64,000 nt of DNA, from positions 242,861,807 through 242,925,806 of the forward strand of contig NC_073746.1 in the NCBI RefSeq assembly GCF_029784135.1. The letters run 5' to 3'. Source of the stretch: Toxorhynchites rutilus septentrionalis (taxonomy: Eukaryota > Arthropoda > Insecta > Diptera > Culicidae). Shown here piece by piece: positions 10,542 to 20,824 of the stretch; positions within the stretch are counted from its first letter, which is position 1; every line of letters starts with the position of its first letter. The position numbers were made by a program, and so were the translations under genes. The notes below the pieces were generated by a model. It made no database searches. It was given only the letters and a program-made list of their open reading frames with translations, and had not been told where the DNA came from.

Positions 10542-11816
10542 ACGGGTGTTAAATAAAAAATGGGAATTTTTTCAATCACATATAAAAAAAAATGTTTTTT
10601 TTTTCATCGATTTCAGTATTTTTTATTAATAACATAATGTATTTTCTTCAAAAAAATGTCAGTGAATGTTTGAGTAAGGGGCCGTGGTCTGCTGTTCGAC
10701 GCAACTTTGTCGCGATGCTCTCACAAGAACGTTGTACGGCACTTACGTCCATTTTCCGGATACAATTCCGGATTCTTTTAGTCTTTTAGTCTAGTTTAGT
10801 CTTTGGCCCTCCAATTGTTTTTATACACTAGGGCACTGAGTGAGCCAAAGAAATCCTCTATTGGGCGGCACTGGGGCAAGTTTGTTGGGTTACGATCTTT
10901 CGGCTCGAACGGTATCTTTTTCTCCTCAAGATACGCCAGCGTCTTCTTGGCGTAATGGGGAGACGCCTTGTCCGGCCAAAAGACGTACTTCCCATCCGTG
11001 TGATGCTCGTTCAGGAACGGCAGCAGGATTTTATCGAAGCACTCTTCTCGATAAATTTGTTGGTTGATTGCCAGACCGCTTGGCTTAAACCAAGGCTTTG
11101 AAATGCCCCGGTCGGAAAAGGCGATGTACAACATAACCTTTTTTTCAAACTTGTGCTTGAACTTGTGTTTCACTTCAGGTGGTGTGGATGACTTGTCGCT
11201 GGAGTAGTAATTATCATTTCCTGGAATATGCGTTTTGGACAGCGGAAAATAGCTTTCGTCGTCCAGAACAAAAGACGTCCCGCGGTAACTATATTTTGGT
11301 CATCCACCGACACTGTGATTTAACCGTCTCAATCCGCTACTCCGTGTACTCCGGCGACCTCGTCTTGTTCCTGCAGACGATTCCTTCCATCTTGAGGGTC
11401 CGATGGATCAATACGTGGGAGCAGCCATATTTCCGACCGGCGTCACGCAGGCTGGTTGCGTCCTTGTTGTCAAACAGCTTCTTTAACGATGTCTTCCTCT
11501 GCTTCGTCATTATCGTCACCGGACGACCACTTCCGACCTTCCGCTCTACGTTCAGGGAACCCAGGATACGATATACCGTACTGACAGGAAATGTGCCACC
11601 GTGAACTTTTTTCCTTGCTGGAAATGCGTTTCGTAGAACCGTACAATGCGTTCGCGGAGCACGTGCTGTTTCGACGCCATCTTTGCTTTGACTAAATTCA
11701 AACTAGCAAAACCAAACACGCCTAGAGCAATTTTCTTGGAGAAAGAAAATTTTACGCTCTTTATTTGAGTTACTGAAAGGTATTGAAAAAATTCCCATTG
11801 TTTATTTAACACCCGT
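10542..11816 (-). mobile_element. mariner-type transposon, DD37E (ITmD37E-like)
   Basis: The element is complete at both ends. The 35-bp terminal inverted repeats begin ACGGGTGTTAAATAAA and differ at one position. They are flanked by TA at 10540-10541 and 11817-11818, the target duplication expected of Tc1/mariner. Length is 1275 bp. The transposase reads on the minus strand and carries a DD37E spacing, known from mosquito ITmD37E elements. The reading frame is broken, so this copy should not be autonomous, although its ends look usable. Confidence 0.93.
10796..11680 (-). pseudogene. DD37E mariner transposase, frameshifted
   Basis: The start MASKQHVLRERIV at 11680 leads into the N-terminal helix-turn-helix. 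A second frame (11337-11519) holds RKYGCSHVLIHRTLK. The first catalytic Asp is in FVLDDESYF near 11255. The second lies in VFWPDKASPHY and the Glu in RPIEDFFGS, with 37 residues between them. The stop is at 10796. At least two frameshifts separate the three readable parts. The total of about 295 codons is slightly short of the roughly 340 usual for the family. The copy is therefore dead, but all three catalytic residues remain. Confidence 0.9.
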
Positions 11817-11824
11817 TAGAATCT

Positions 11825-12085
11825 CTCAGGAGGTGATAGACGGTTATATTTCACGAAAAAAATCCTTCTACGGATATGTTAGAATTTCAACGATGACAGA
11901 GTTATAGAACTTTTCTTTGTTTCAGACTCTGTTGGCTCAAACTGATTCTACATTGAAAAGTACGCTACGTACTCCGATTCTGTTGCTTTCATTTGAAAGA
12001 TGAGAAAAAATAGTACAGGATATAGTAGTGGAACATCTAAATTAGTGGATTGAAATAACATTTTGGAAGTGGAATTTTTTTTTAA
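11825..12085 (-). repeat. Dispersed repeat family A, uninterrupted copy
   Basis: The reverse complement matches 23390-23431 joined to 29959-30190, which are the two flanks of the BEL element. Shared blocks include AAAATGTTATTT, CTATATCCTGTACTA and TTATAGAACTTTTC-like sequence. It directly abuts the mariner end and supplies the empty-site reference for the BEL insertion. Confidence 0.75.
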
Positions 12086-12385
12086 TTTGTAATTATTAAT
12101 GATATCCCAAAAATTCATACTAAACTTGATTGTTTCTATCAATTAAATTAAAGCTCTCTAACCCCTCTACAATTTGTTCTTTGACGCCCAACTTCTATCT
12201 CTCTTAATTTTGCTGCAATATCGATATAAACACTTCCTGATAAAAATTCAATCAAAATCTTAAAAAATCTCAATTTTTAACCCATTGTACTTATAAAAGC
12301 CACTTAAATTTCACTTTAATGTTGAAAGTTTTTTTTTCTTGAAATTATTCATATTTGAATTATAAAAAAAACTTGTTTTTTCAAA

Positions 12386-12462
12386 CTGTATACAATCGAG
12401 TCCTAAATTTTACATAATCGAATCATATATAATCGAGTTTGTATATAATCGAGTCCGACCTG
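12386..12462 (-). repeat. Tigger/pogo-type terminal repeat, orphan end
   Basis: Read on the minus strand it starts CAGGTCGGACTCGATTATAT and repeats the ACTCGATTATATA motif several times. It matches the ends of the 213-bp MITE at 61282-61494 and the orphan end at 30298-30373. I could not find a matching opposite end nearby. Confidence 0.6.
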
Positions 12463-12468
12463 CATGAG

Positions 12469-14135
12469 GAATTAGGTTAACAAAGGAAATATTGATCAAA
12501 TATGTTATTTAAACTAAATTGTAACGATCACGCAGGAACTGTTTAATCACAAAGAAATGTTCGAATAGTTTCACAAGATTATTTTCAGTTGATTTCAATA
12601 TTCCGAACATATTCTTCAGGTTTGATTTATCGTTCGAAGATTTAATTTCGACACAATCATCTGAACCTTCCTGAATATTCTCCATCTCAATAGAACTCTT
12701 CAGCGTTTTTCTCAGCTTGTTCAACACTTTCCAGTATATCGGTATCTGGCATCAGATCACAGCAAATCACGTTTTGGTCTTTTTTGCACTAATTATTAAA
12801 AAATCATTGAACAATCGAACGGTATTGTACTGTCGACATCAGCAAGCTCACGACGCATTAATTATGCCAGCGGAATATCACCATCATCATTGAAGGAAAA
12901 TTCGGCTTCCTGAAGCAATTTTTAACTCAGTCTCAGATTTAACCTTATTGATTTTAGAGGGTGAACGTATTTCAATTGAATCCAATACCGGTATATCTGA
13001 AGGGTCCTAGAGTGCATTAAAATACAGTAAGAATGCTGAATAACATGAAGGTTGAAATGGACAAATATTCTCCATTTCTTACAATCTTCGTTTGACTAAT
13101 CGAACTAATTAATCGAAGATGGCGAAAGTACTGATTCAGGTTCTTGATTATGTCGAAGTCCAGCTGCTGAGCTACGGAAGTAAAGATTTGGGGAAAAATT
13201 GTAAACTAATCGCTTTGAGCTTTAGTCGGAGAGATTTTGGGTGCGCTGTATAGTTATCAACGAACATGACCACCTTTGAAAAGAAATAGATATAAGTATG
13301 ATACATTACCATAACACAAAATTCCAGAAACAATGCCTTTCTATTTCCATTGGATTTTTTTTTGTCAAATTGCATGATCCATTCCCCAAAAAGCATTAAG
13401 GCCATCGAGACCTTGGTGTTGCTCTCGTATATCACTGGTAATGACTTCTTCTTATTGAAACATCGTGGGTTTTTACTCTTTCCATTGATCAGCAACGATA
13501 GTTCATCGCCCATGGTTGGTTGTGCTTTAAAGTTAGGAATTCCCAGTTTCTGGACAAATTCGCAAGCCATACCCTGAAGAATAGAACCTGAGAGAGGTAA
13601 ATTGTTCTTTCTGGCTTGATAAGACAAAAATCCATTGACCGCTCCAGCTTTTCGATTCCGACCAACCTTATATACTTTTGGTCTAGATTCAATTTTTTAT
13701 TCCGATTCCATTTTTACTTTAGTTTGAAGAGTGTTGATACCGTACTTTGTGCAATACTGAAATTATTTGCAGCTTCAGACCCCTTTAGACCTGCTCGATG
13801 ATGCTCAAACGTTACGCAATGGTTAGCGTTTTGATTGTTCGCTTGAAAGATTTCTTGTGGTTTTCCATACTTGAAAATAAATTGTTTGATGACACGAACA
13901 CTCCGCTTCACTTTCATGAGCAATTGAAATCAGAGGTAATAACGCACAAAAACATGTACGCGGAAATCAATCGAGTAAGGGAGGTGAAAATCCATGGAAA
14001 AATGAGTCTAAACACATCGAGTAAGGGAGGTATCGAGTTATGGAGAGAAGAATGCTTGTAAAATCTAAGGTGCCAAATCCATCGAGTTAGGGAAAATATC
14101 GAGATCCAGAACATCGAGTTTGGGAGAGTTGACTG
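12469..14135 (-). mobile_element. pogo/Tigger-type DNA transposon, left end not found
   Basis: On the minus strand the 5' end is clear: CAGTCAACTCTCCCAAACTC at 14135, followed by several spaced copies of the motif CTCGAT, with TA at 14136-14137. This CTCGAT-rich subterminal layout is typical of pogo/Tigger elements. The coding region follows. A matching 3' terminal repeat was not found, so the left boundary is approximate and the copy is probably truncated. Confidence 0.7.
12509..13923 (-). pseudogene. pogo/Tigger transposase (CENP-B-type HTH plus DDE), degenerate
   Basis: The N-terminal HTH reads GLKGSEAANNFSIAQSTVST (about 13720-13800), the psq/CENP-B type fold. Further on is a segment (RKNNLPLSGSILQGMACEF, LGIPNF) typical of the second DNA-binding part of Tigger proteins. 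The DDE core keeps FVDNYTAHPKS with its Asp. A likely C-terminal piece (12509-12727) is acidic and unrecognised on its own. An inserted stretch of about 60 bases before FVDN begins GTAATG and ends CAAAG, so an intron or a small insertion is possible. Stops and frameshifts separate the pieces. Confidence 0.75.
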
Positions 14136-14359
14136 TATATAAAATATTTTGCGACGAATCTTCTGAAAACCTTTCACGCGAAGCTCCTGACACCGTTTGG
14201 CACTGTTTGACATTTGTCACTACGAAGTGGCCAGTAAAAACAAAAGTTAGTGTCGTGTTCAGGAAAAAAATACCATTGCTAACAAAATCGACTGTTATGT
14301 GAAAACATTTCAAATCGATCGCAATCATTATCCTTACATTTGACGGTCATTAAACTCTA

Positions 14360-14679
14360 AGCAGTACCCCCAAATGGCGAGGTTTACTAGAGTTTATCTT
14401 TTAACAGTACATTCTTCCAGTAATGTTTACAACGATAAACTGTTCTCTGAAGCTTGCCCGGTGTACGAAGCAAAGTGTAATCCGTTGTCACCATCACTGC
14501 TGAAAATTTATTATATATTGAACTATGTACGAATTATGTTAATCAGCTATTTTGTTATGATTTATATACTGGTAATGAAGATTATTGATTTTTCTTTACT
14601 ATCTTGTATCCGGCTGGATAAAAATATTGGCCGGAGAGGCTGGATACCGGATAGTCACCGGATATCCGTTTCAACTCTA
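14360..14679 (+). pseudogene. hAT transposase C-terminal fragment with element 3' end
   Basis: The frame from 14374 reads VHSSSNVYNDKLFSEA followed by YEAKCNPLSPS, the C-terminal dimerisation motif of hAT transposases (usually with RLFSxAG and KRNRL). About 150 bases later the sequence ends in blocks of ATCCGG and GGATATCCG, closing with TCAACTCTA at 14671-14679. On the other strand that is TAGAGTTGA followed by GGATATCCGG, which resembles hAT termini. The 5' part is missing. Confidence 0.65.
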
Positions 14680-15005
14680 CTAATTACTGGGAGCATTAGG
14701 GGAAAAGTGAGCTGAGGGAAAGATGTGATATTGCTTTAGGTTAAACCCATGTTAGTTGGAAAATCCGCGCAAAAAACTCGTAAGAAAACCTTAAAAGGGC
14801 TTAACTAGTACAACATAGTTATTTATGAAAAATTCAAATCCAAAATGGCGATATTTATTTTTCAAAACTCCACCAATATCGTTATCAAATGGAAGGGCTT
14901 GAATAGTTACGTCTTTCTTATTTTATTTACAAAATTAACAGGCTGAACATAGATGCCCTAATACTCTATATTAAAACTATGTATAAACTATTAGTACCAA
15001 CTGAT
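14680..15005. other. Unassigned AT-rich spacer
   Basis: I see no terminal repeats or protein motifs between the hAT end and the LINE fragment. Confidence 0.3.
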
Positions 15006-15263
15006 TTAACAATATAAGGGCTCAGGGCAATCAATATTAGATGAGATTAAATCCGACGTTAATAGCGCATTTGTGACATTCCTTCGTGAGACCAGTAAGT
15101 CTAGCCCTATCAGCTTGCAGCGATCCTCGTAGCTAGCAAGATTCAATGGATCACTCCATGGAAGATTACGTAGGGCGAATCGAACGAATTTTCGCTGAAT
15201 GTGGTCAAGGGGCGGCTTCTCGTTGACACGGGAACTAAAATATGCACAACCTGCCGGCTGCAA
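15006..15263 (-). pseudogene. LINE reverse transcriptase C-terminal fragment
   Basis: The minus frame contains FVRFALRNLPWSDPLNLASY followed by EDRCKLIGLDLL. This aligns with the LINE at 1-797, which has FLRFALRNLPWNDPLNL and the same spacing. Only the post-thumb part survives, with a different flank on each side, so this is a truncated relic of the same or a sister family. Confidence 0.75.
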
Positions 15264-15695
15264 CGATTATTATGGCCAAAATTGGAGTGAGCGCTCTTCA
15301 AGTTACAACCACCGGCTCCGAATTTCGGTAGTAATTTTTAATAATTTTTAAACGTTGCTTGTCCGTATTCTTCACCATGATGAAAATGTTGAACTTAACT
15401 AGCGTGTTTGCAATGACAGATAAATAAAATTTTTAAGGGGGTTTTCACACAAAACTGTCAAGTTGTCATCCATATCTTTTATTTACAAAGTTTGAGAACA
15501 ACATCGATTTATTTTGATGTTTTCAAATTATTCGTAGAGTAAATGTAACTCGGCAGACGTAAACAACATTAACTCTGCACCCAAAATTAATTTTTAGCAC
15601 ATGTTTGGTCATCGCTATTTATTACATTAAATGAGCCTAAAAATAACAGAAAATGTCATTACTCTCAAATACTGGTGATCATTTGTATAATATAT
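15264..15695. other. Unassigned spacer
   Basis: No gene or element was recognised. An 18-base block, CAGACGTAAACAACATTA, recurs at about 16977, hinting at another short dispersed repeat. Confidence 0.3.
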
Positions 15696-15950
15696 GAGGG
15701 GCTTAGAATGCAAGGGGTGTAAGTTACTTGACCGATTTCTCTTCATCAACTTTTTCTTTAGTTAATAACTCAACTGCAAAAACGTTCCAATTTGAGTTTG
15801 CTATAGAATCCGATAGATGAGATTCTGACCTATCTTCCACATTGTCAAATACAGCGGGAAATGAGTTTGCAGCTGAGTTATGACCAAAAGAGAGAGTCGA
15901 TGTAGAGAAATCGATCAAATCACTTACACCCCTTTCATTCTAAGCCCCTC
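15696..15950. mobile_element. MITE, 255 bp, TATAT-flanked
   Basis: The 29-bp terminal inverted repeats begin GAGGGGCTTAGAATG and end GGGGTGTAAGT, with one mismatch between the two ends. Both sides are flanked by TATAT/ATATAT, consistent with a TA or longer AT target duplication. The interior has no transposase. The superfamily is not clear from the ends. Confidence 0.85.
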
Positions 15951-15956
15951 ATATAT

Positions 15957-15985
15957 GAGGGGCTCAAAATGAAAGGGGTGTAAGT
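15957..15985 (+). repeat. Third, solo end of the same MITE
   Basis: This is the same 29-bp end (GAGGGGCTCAAAATG) repeated directly after the MITE, separated only by ATATAT. Its sequence then runs straight into satellite array 2, so this second copy is truncated. Confidence 0.8.
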
Positions 15986-16004
15986 GACAACATCGACCAT
16001 CGAC

Positions 16005-16703
16005 TTCTCTTCGGGTTTTCCGCTCACCAACAGATTTTGCCTGACATTTTTATTTATAAAGATAGATAGGTATAAGATATGGTAATGCGTCATTTCGCCT
16101 GAAAATCCATTTCCACTTACGAACAAAGATCAATTTCGATAGCGCGAACATCGAATGGACTAACAACGCTTATTATGATGTAATTTTCGAACATGTGTGG
16201 ATTCAATTTTCCGAATTTTGCGACCTTCCTTCAGAGTTTTCCGAAAATTTTTCTCTCCATTATATTGATCTACGGGAAGAGACGAATACAACAAAATACA
16301 GGAGGCTTAAATCGGACCATTCATTCTTCGGGTTTGCCGCTTACCAACAGATTTTGCCTTACATTTTTATGTATATAGAAGATATAAGATATGGAAATGC
16401 GTTATTTCGCCTGAAAATCCATTTCCACTTACGAACAAAGATCAATTTCGATTGCGCAAACATCGAATGGACTAACAACGCTTATTATGATGTAATTTTC
16501 GAACATGTGGAAATTCAATTTTCCGAATTTTTCGATTTTCCTTCAGGATTTTTCCAAAGTTATTCGATTTTTCTCTCCACTATATTGATCTACGGGAAGA
16601 GACGAATAGAACAAAATACAGGAGGCTAAACTCGGACCATCACTTCTTCGGGTTTGCCGATTACCAACAGATTTTGCCTTACATTTTTATTTATATAGAT
16701 TTG
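16005..16703 (+). repeat. Tandem array, about 320 bp unit, array 2
   Basis: CGGACCAT occurs at 16313 and 16633 (spacing 320), and block order is the same as in array 1 at 5.4-6.1 kb. It holds one partial unit, one full unit and the start of another. The two arrays are in the same orientation and 10 kb apart. Confidence 0.9.
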
Positions 16704-18411
16704 GTAATCTGAAGCTTGATATAATGATTAAACATTATTGATTGAGAGAAAACAAGTGTAGCTCAGTATACAATGTGACATTTTATATTTAGACCGTATT
16801 GGTTTGGAAATATTAGGCGATTTGCTTAGGTGGTCCAAATTCCACTCTTTTCCTCTGCTTGGACACTGATAATGATTCGCTAGTTCCAAGTGTCATTTAG
16901 TGTGTTCTTCGTTGCTGGTTCAGATCAATCACGGGAAGCAACTACGAAGTGTACAGTCTACCCAAGCTCAATCTCAGACGTAAACAACATTACATGCAAA
17001 GTGTGTTGTTATCATATGTTTTATGTTTTGACATAAGATAATATTAATAAAATTCACTACACATCTCATCCACTCAATAGTGATCCATGCCAAGATTACA
17101 TCGTAACTGTCGTCACCTTTGTTTTAATTACATAATCGCGCACCGTGAGCCTTAAACCAATTTCCGTAAACATCGTCGGGCAGCAATAGAGTACAGCAAG
17201 TACTCATACAATGTAATGACAACACGTTACTCTCACGTCATCCCAACCCATTGGACATACCGAAGGTGTGCGCTGCCGTGGGGCACCAAACGCCTGCAAT
17301 GGTAATCGCTACGAGAACATCTTAAAGACGTATTATCTCGAATTGAGTTGTCCGCACCTCGCGGCACTTTTCAATGAGTGTTCGAGCTGAATAATTACAT
17401 CCTCACATCATCATCATCGTTACACCACTGCCCCCACCGTCGCGTCCTCGTCGCCATCGCATTGCATTCGGTGAGGACGAACGAGCGAGTATGGTCATCC
17501 CATCGCCGCCCAGGGTATGTGTGTCCATGATTAGCTGGCTGGCGGCCCAATCGGCTTATTAAAACCCAACAGCGGAACTAATGACTGTCATTGGGCACCT
17601 CCTGTGTGACCGATCGCTGCCGCTGCCGCCGCCGGGAAGTGATCCTATCGAGTGAGATCCATCCCAATATGTGCGTATAAAAAAAACACGTGTAGTAGCG
17701 GTGTTGAATAACCGTTATTAGAAGCAATTATCAATTATGCTTGAACACATCAACATGTTGGTTTCATTTTGCATGATTTTGGTGAGCTCTAACCTGTGAT
17801 GCTCACTCCGGGAGGATCCGAAATCGATCTTGAATGACGTCGTTGGATTGCTCATGATGACCACGTTAGGGGAACCGTTTAACACGTTCGATCAACTTTC
17901 AATTATATTTTTTTTGCAATCAAGATGAAATTGGTTGGTGGATTGTTTATTTTATACGTGTTGCCTTTTATCAGTTGTGCGGTCGGAAGCTTATTGTGGT
18001 TGTTCACAATACCAATAACGAAGTCGATTCGTTCAAACTGAGGAGACGTCAGCCGAGTTTAGTGCACTTTTCTTATGTTTTGTGTCGTTTTTTTTGTTCT
18101 CATCATGTTTTGATGTATTTGGAGTCACCGCAAGCCGTGGTTGTTGCCAAACGAGCTCTTGTAAATTGCAGAATTATGCAGATGGTACACTGCGTAACAG
18201 GGAAGCTGAAATTGTTCAGAGAGAAAGAGTAAAATGAGTTCTATAGTGTGGAGCTTATCGATTTTGTTCGTACTTTTTTTTGCACTTGTTTAAATTGGAG
18301 GTCTACTTACTTTTACAGTGCCTCACGATTATGAGCAGAAAAAATAACGAAATTACTAATCGAATTGTCTTCTTTTCCAAGATCCAAAAATTATTTGCGC
18401 AATAATAATTC
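16704..18411. other. Unassigned stretch, partly single-copy in appearance
   Basis: No transposon was recognised. The 17100-17660 part is GC-richer, rich in CATCATCAT-like and CGCC motifs, and has no match in the window. A 38-codon frame at 17925-18041 starts with a hydrophobic, signal-like segment (MKLVGGLFILYVLPFIS) but has no other support. Confidence 0.35.
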
Positions 18412-18989
18412 TTAGGCGGCCCATAGACGTTCTATATTATTGCTCAATATTTTGGTTTGCACAAAATAATTGTTCGTCTATGGGCAATATTGGAAGGTTG
18501 TGAAACATATTGTGTTATTTTCAAAATTTTGAAAATATATTGGGCAAACGAGATAATATTGTGCCGTCTGTTGACAATATTGGTCAATATCCTGTCAGTT
18601 GGTTACTAACTGTCTTTTGAACTAAACATCTAATGCGCGCGTTATTATCATGAGCACGCTTAGGGCATTTATATACTGACACACAGCAAGGAAGAGCGTC
18701 ACACATGTCCAACGTCAATCGCAATAACTGCCAAACTCTCAAATTGGTGTAAATCAAGGCGCTTAGTATACTACCAGATGAGTCGAAATTTCCAAACCAA
18801 TCCGTAGCCATCTTAAAATCACACAAAAGTAAATCAAAACGACTGTGCACAGTTTGTGAACTATATTGATACTTTATTACATGTTCATTACATTTATTAA
18901 GTTTTACGCTGAAAGCGTTTCGTCTTTCCTATCTGCGTTGACGTCACTGGCTTCGTGTTGCACCATTTGGAAAAGAAATATTATAATGG

Positions 18990-19180
18990 ATTTTGAGAAT
19001 GAAATGAACACACTTTTAAAATAAAAATTATGAATGAAAATTTACTTTTTCGTGCCGAATATGTATTCTATGTAATAGAGTAATACGTTATCTCGCAGCT
19101 TGTGACTAAAATTAAACTAAAATTGTATCTGATAATAATTTTCTATTATAATGGTGAGATTTTGAGAATGTTTTGAAATA
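18990..19180 (+). repeat. Dispersed repeat family R, copy 2
   Basis: It shares GAATGAAATGAACACA and GAATATGTATTCTATGTAA with 37452-37610 and the ATTATAATG(G/A)TGAG block with 61550-61570. It is nested in the Harbinger element. Directly after it, at 19187, is CCGGTCTCGATTATCCGG, which resembles a Tigger-type end. Confidence 0.6.
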
Positions 19181-19800
19181 CAAGCCGGTCTCGATTATCC
19201 GGAATGTTGATTTTTTTTCACTCCGGATTATCGAATCATAAAATTTTTTTAAAGAAAATCTCTTGGTAAACGTAAATCAATTATGATTTGCACTTATTTA
19301 TTTGTATATTGCAGTGTTGTAGCCGCATATTGTCTGGCGCCCCAATGGGTAGGGGTAATGTTTTGAAAACCTAAAAAAATATTCATCGCCTTGTTACAGC
19401 TCATGGTCCAAAATATTATTCAAATGGTCTAAACCAACTTCAATCAAAAGCTTATGCGTGAGCTTCTTGGATGCCAACGAGAGTTCTATGACATGGTTAA
19501 GTGAATCAACATTAGGGATGCTATGTTTTGGGTGGCCGAGGCATAGGGCGAGGTACAGGGTCAGTTTTTTTTGTAAACCGTTAAATAACCCAAGGGATAT
19601 TATCAAAAATCTAATTTCGGATTTTCGCCAAAAGTGGTAGTTTTGTTTTTATAGCAAAATATCAGACCCGTACTTTTCTATTTTTTTTTATTAGTGTGCT
19701 CATTTCCATTTTAGAGTGTTCCGGAAAATCAACTTTTACCCTTTTTTCCAAAAATGACTTTTCAAAAATTGAGATGGTCGATGTATAAAATTGGGGCCAA

Positions 19801-19834
19801 AATTAGCAATTAGCAATTAGCAATTAGCAATTAG
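19801..19834 (+). repeat. Short tandem repeat, AATTAGC heptamer
   Basis: Nearly five copies of the 7-base unit AATTAGC run without a break, ending in AATTAGGG. Confidence 0.95.
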
Positions 19835-19952
19835 GGCTTTCTCGAAACAAATATTACACTTGCAAAGAAACTGAATTTTGTTTTTGTAATTATTGGTTGT
19901 ATTTGATTTTTACTGTTTACATGTCTTTGGACTAGACGACGCTATATTTTTT

Positions 19953-20271
19953 TTATATATATCGTAGGGTTATGGACAACCGCTGGCGTACAGCAATTGC
20001 ATAGCGCATGATAGTGTTCCTTTCACCGATTTCAGGAGTAACCAAAGCGAGGAGTTCATCAAATAATTCTCCGTCCATTCGCACAAAGTTGCGAAGATCA
20101 TTTGGTTCAATTACTCTCAATTCATTAAGTATTTTTTCGTGGGTGAAGCTCTCCCTATCAGTAAACCACTGTTTGGCCCATTTTCTACCAGTCTGAGAGC
20201 CTTTTTTCTTTCCTTTTTTTACGACTAGCGACCACGGCAATTATCACGCAGCACAAATCTTCACTCAACAT
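19953..20271 (-). pseudogene. Harbinger transposase N-terminal fragment (HARBI1-like)
   Basis: The start MLSEDLCCVIIAVVASRKKR at 20271 resembles Harbinger nuclease N-termini. After a frameshift near 20210 the frame continues with KWAKQWFTDRESFTHEKILN and then LRNFVRMDGELFDELLALV, the conserved region before the DDE core. It ends in RQRLSITLRYI and a stop at 19953. The catalytic domain is missing: roughly 100 residues remain of the 350-400 usual. Confidence 0.8.
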
Positions 20272-20824
20272 GTTGACTTCATGAAATTCCGGCAGGAACT
20301 GTTTGCACAATGTGGTTGTACGTCTGTGCTCGTGATTGTGCAACATTTTGCACAACCTTCAATATCGCCTCCACACGGTACAATCTTTTGCACAAACCAA
20401 ATTATTGTAAAACAATGTTGACCATCTAGGGGTCACCGTCAAATTATTGGGCAACCCAAATTGTTGAATAATATTGAACGACTATGGACCGCTTTAGACT
20501 TCTTCTTACATTAACTTTAGTATGCATCGCGAATCCCAATATAATGCAATTTTGTGACCAACGTGTAAAAACAATTGTGCATACTTGAATTAACAAAAAA
20601 TAGAAGATTAGACTTTACCACTAGAAAAGCCGAAACATAGTATATACCTATTTTGCCCAAAAGCAGTCAAAATGACTGCTTTGTGGAAGAATATCTGATG
20701 TGTAATGAAATTTATTTGAAAATAATTTTGATTTTTATTTATATTATTTGCAGTTACATAACAAGTTATTAGTAAATATTAACAATACATAAATAATTTT
20801 ACTTAAAAAAATCATTTTTGGACT

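Larger units (their letters stand above)
18415..20493 (-). mobile_element. PIF/Harbinger transposon, internally degraded
   Basis: The ends are inverted repeats: the left begins GGCGGCCCATAGACGTTC and the right, reversed, begins AGCGGTCCATAGTCGTTC. Each is followed by ATATTATT-rich sequence. They are flanked by TTA at 18412-18414 and 20494-20496, the 3-bp duplication typical of PIF/Harbinger. Length is 2079 bp. The only recognisable transposase part is at the right. The middle carries other repeats (family R at 18990-19180 and an orphan Tigger-like end near 19187). Confidence 0.87.
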
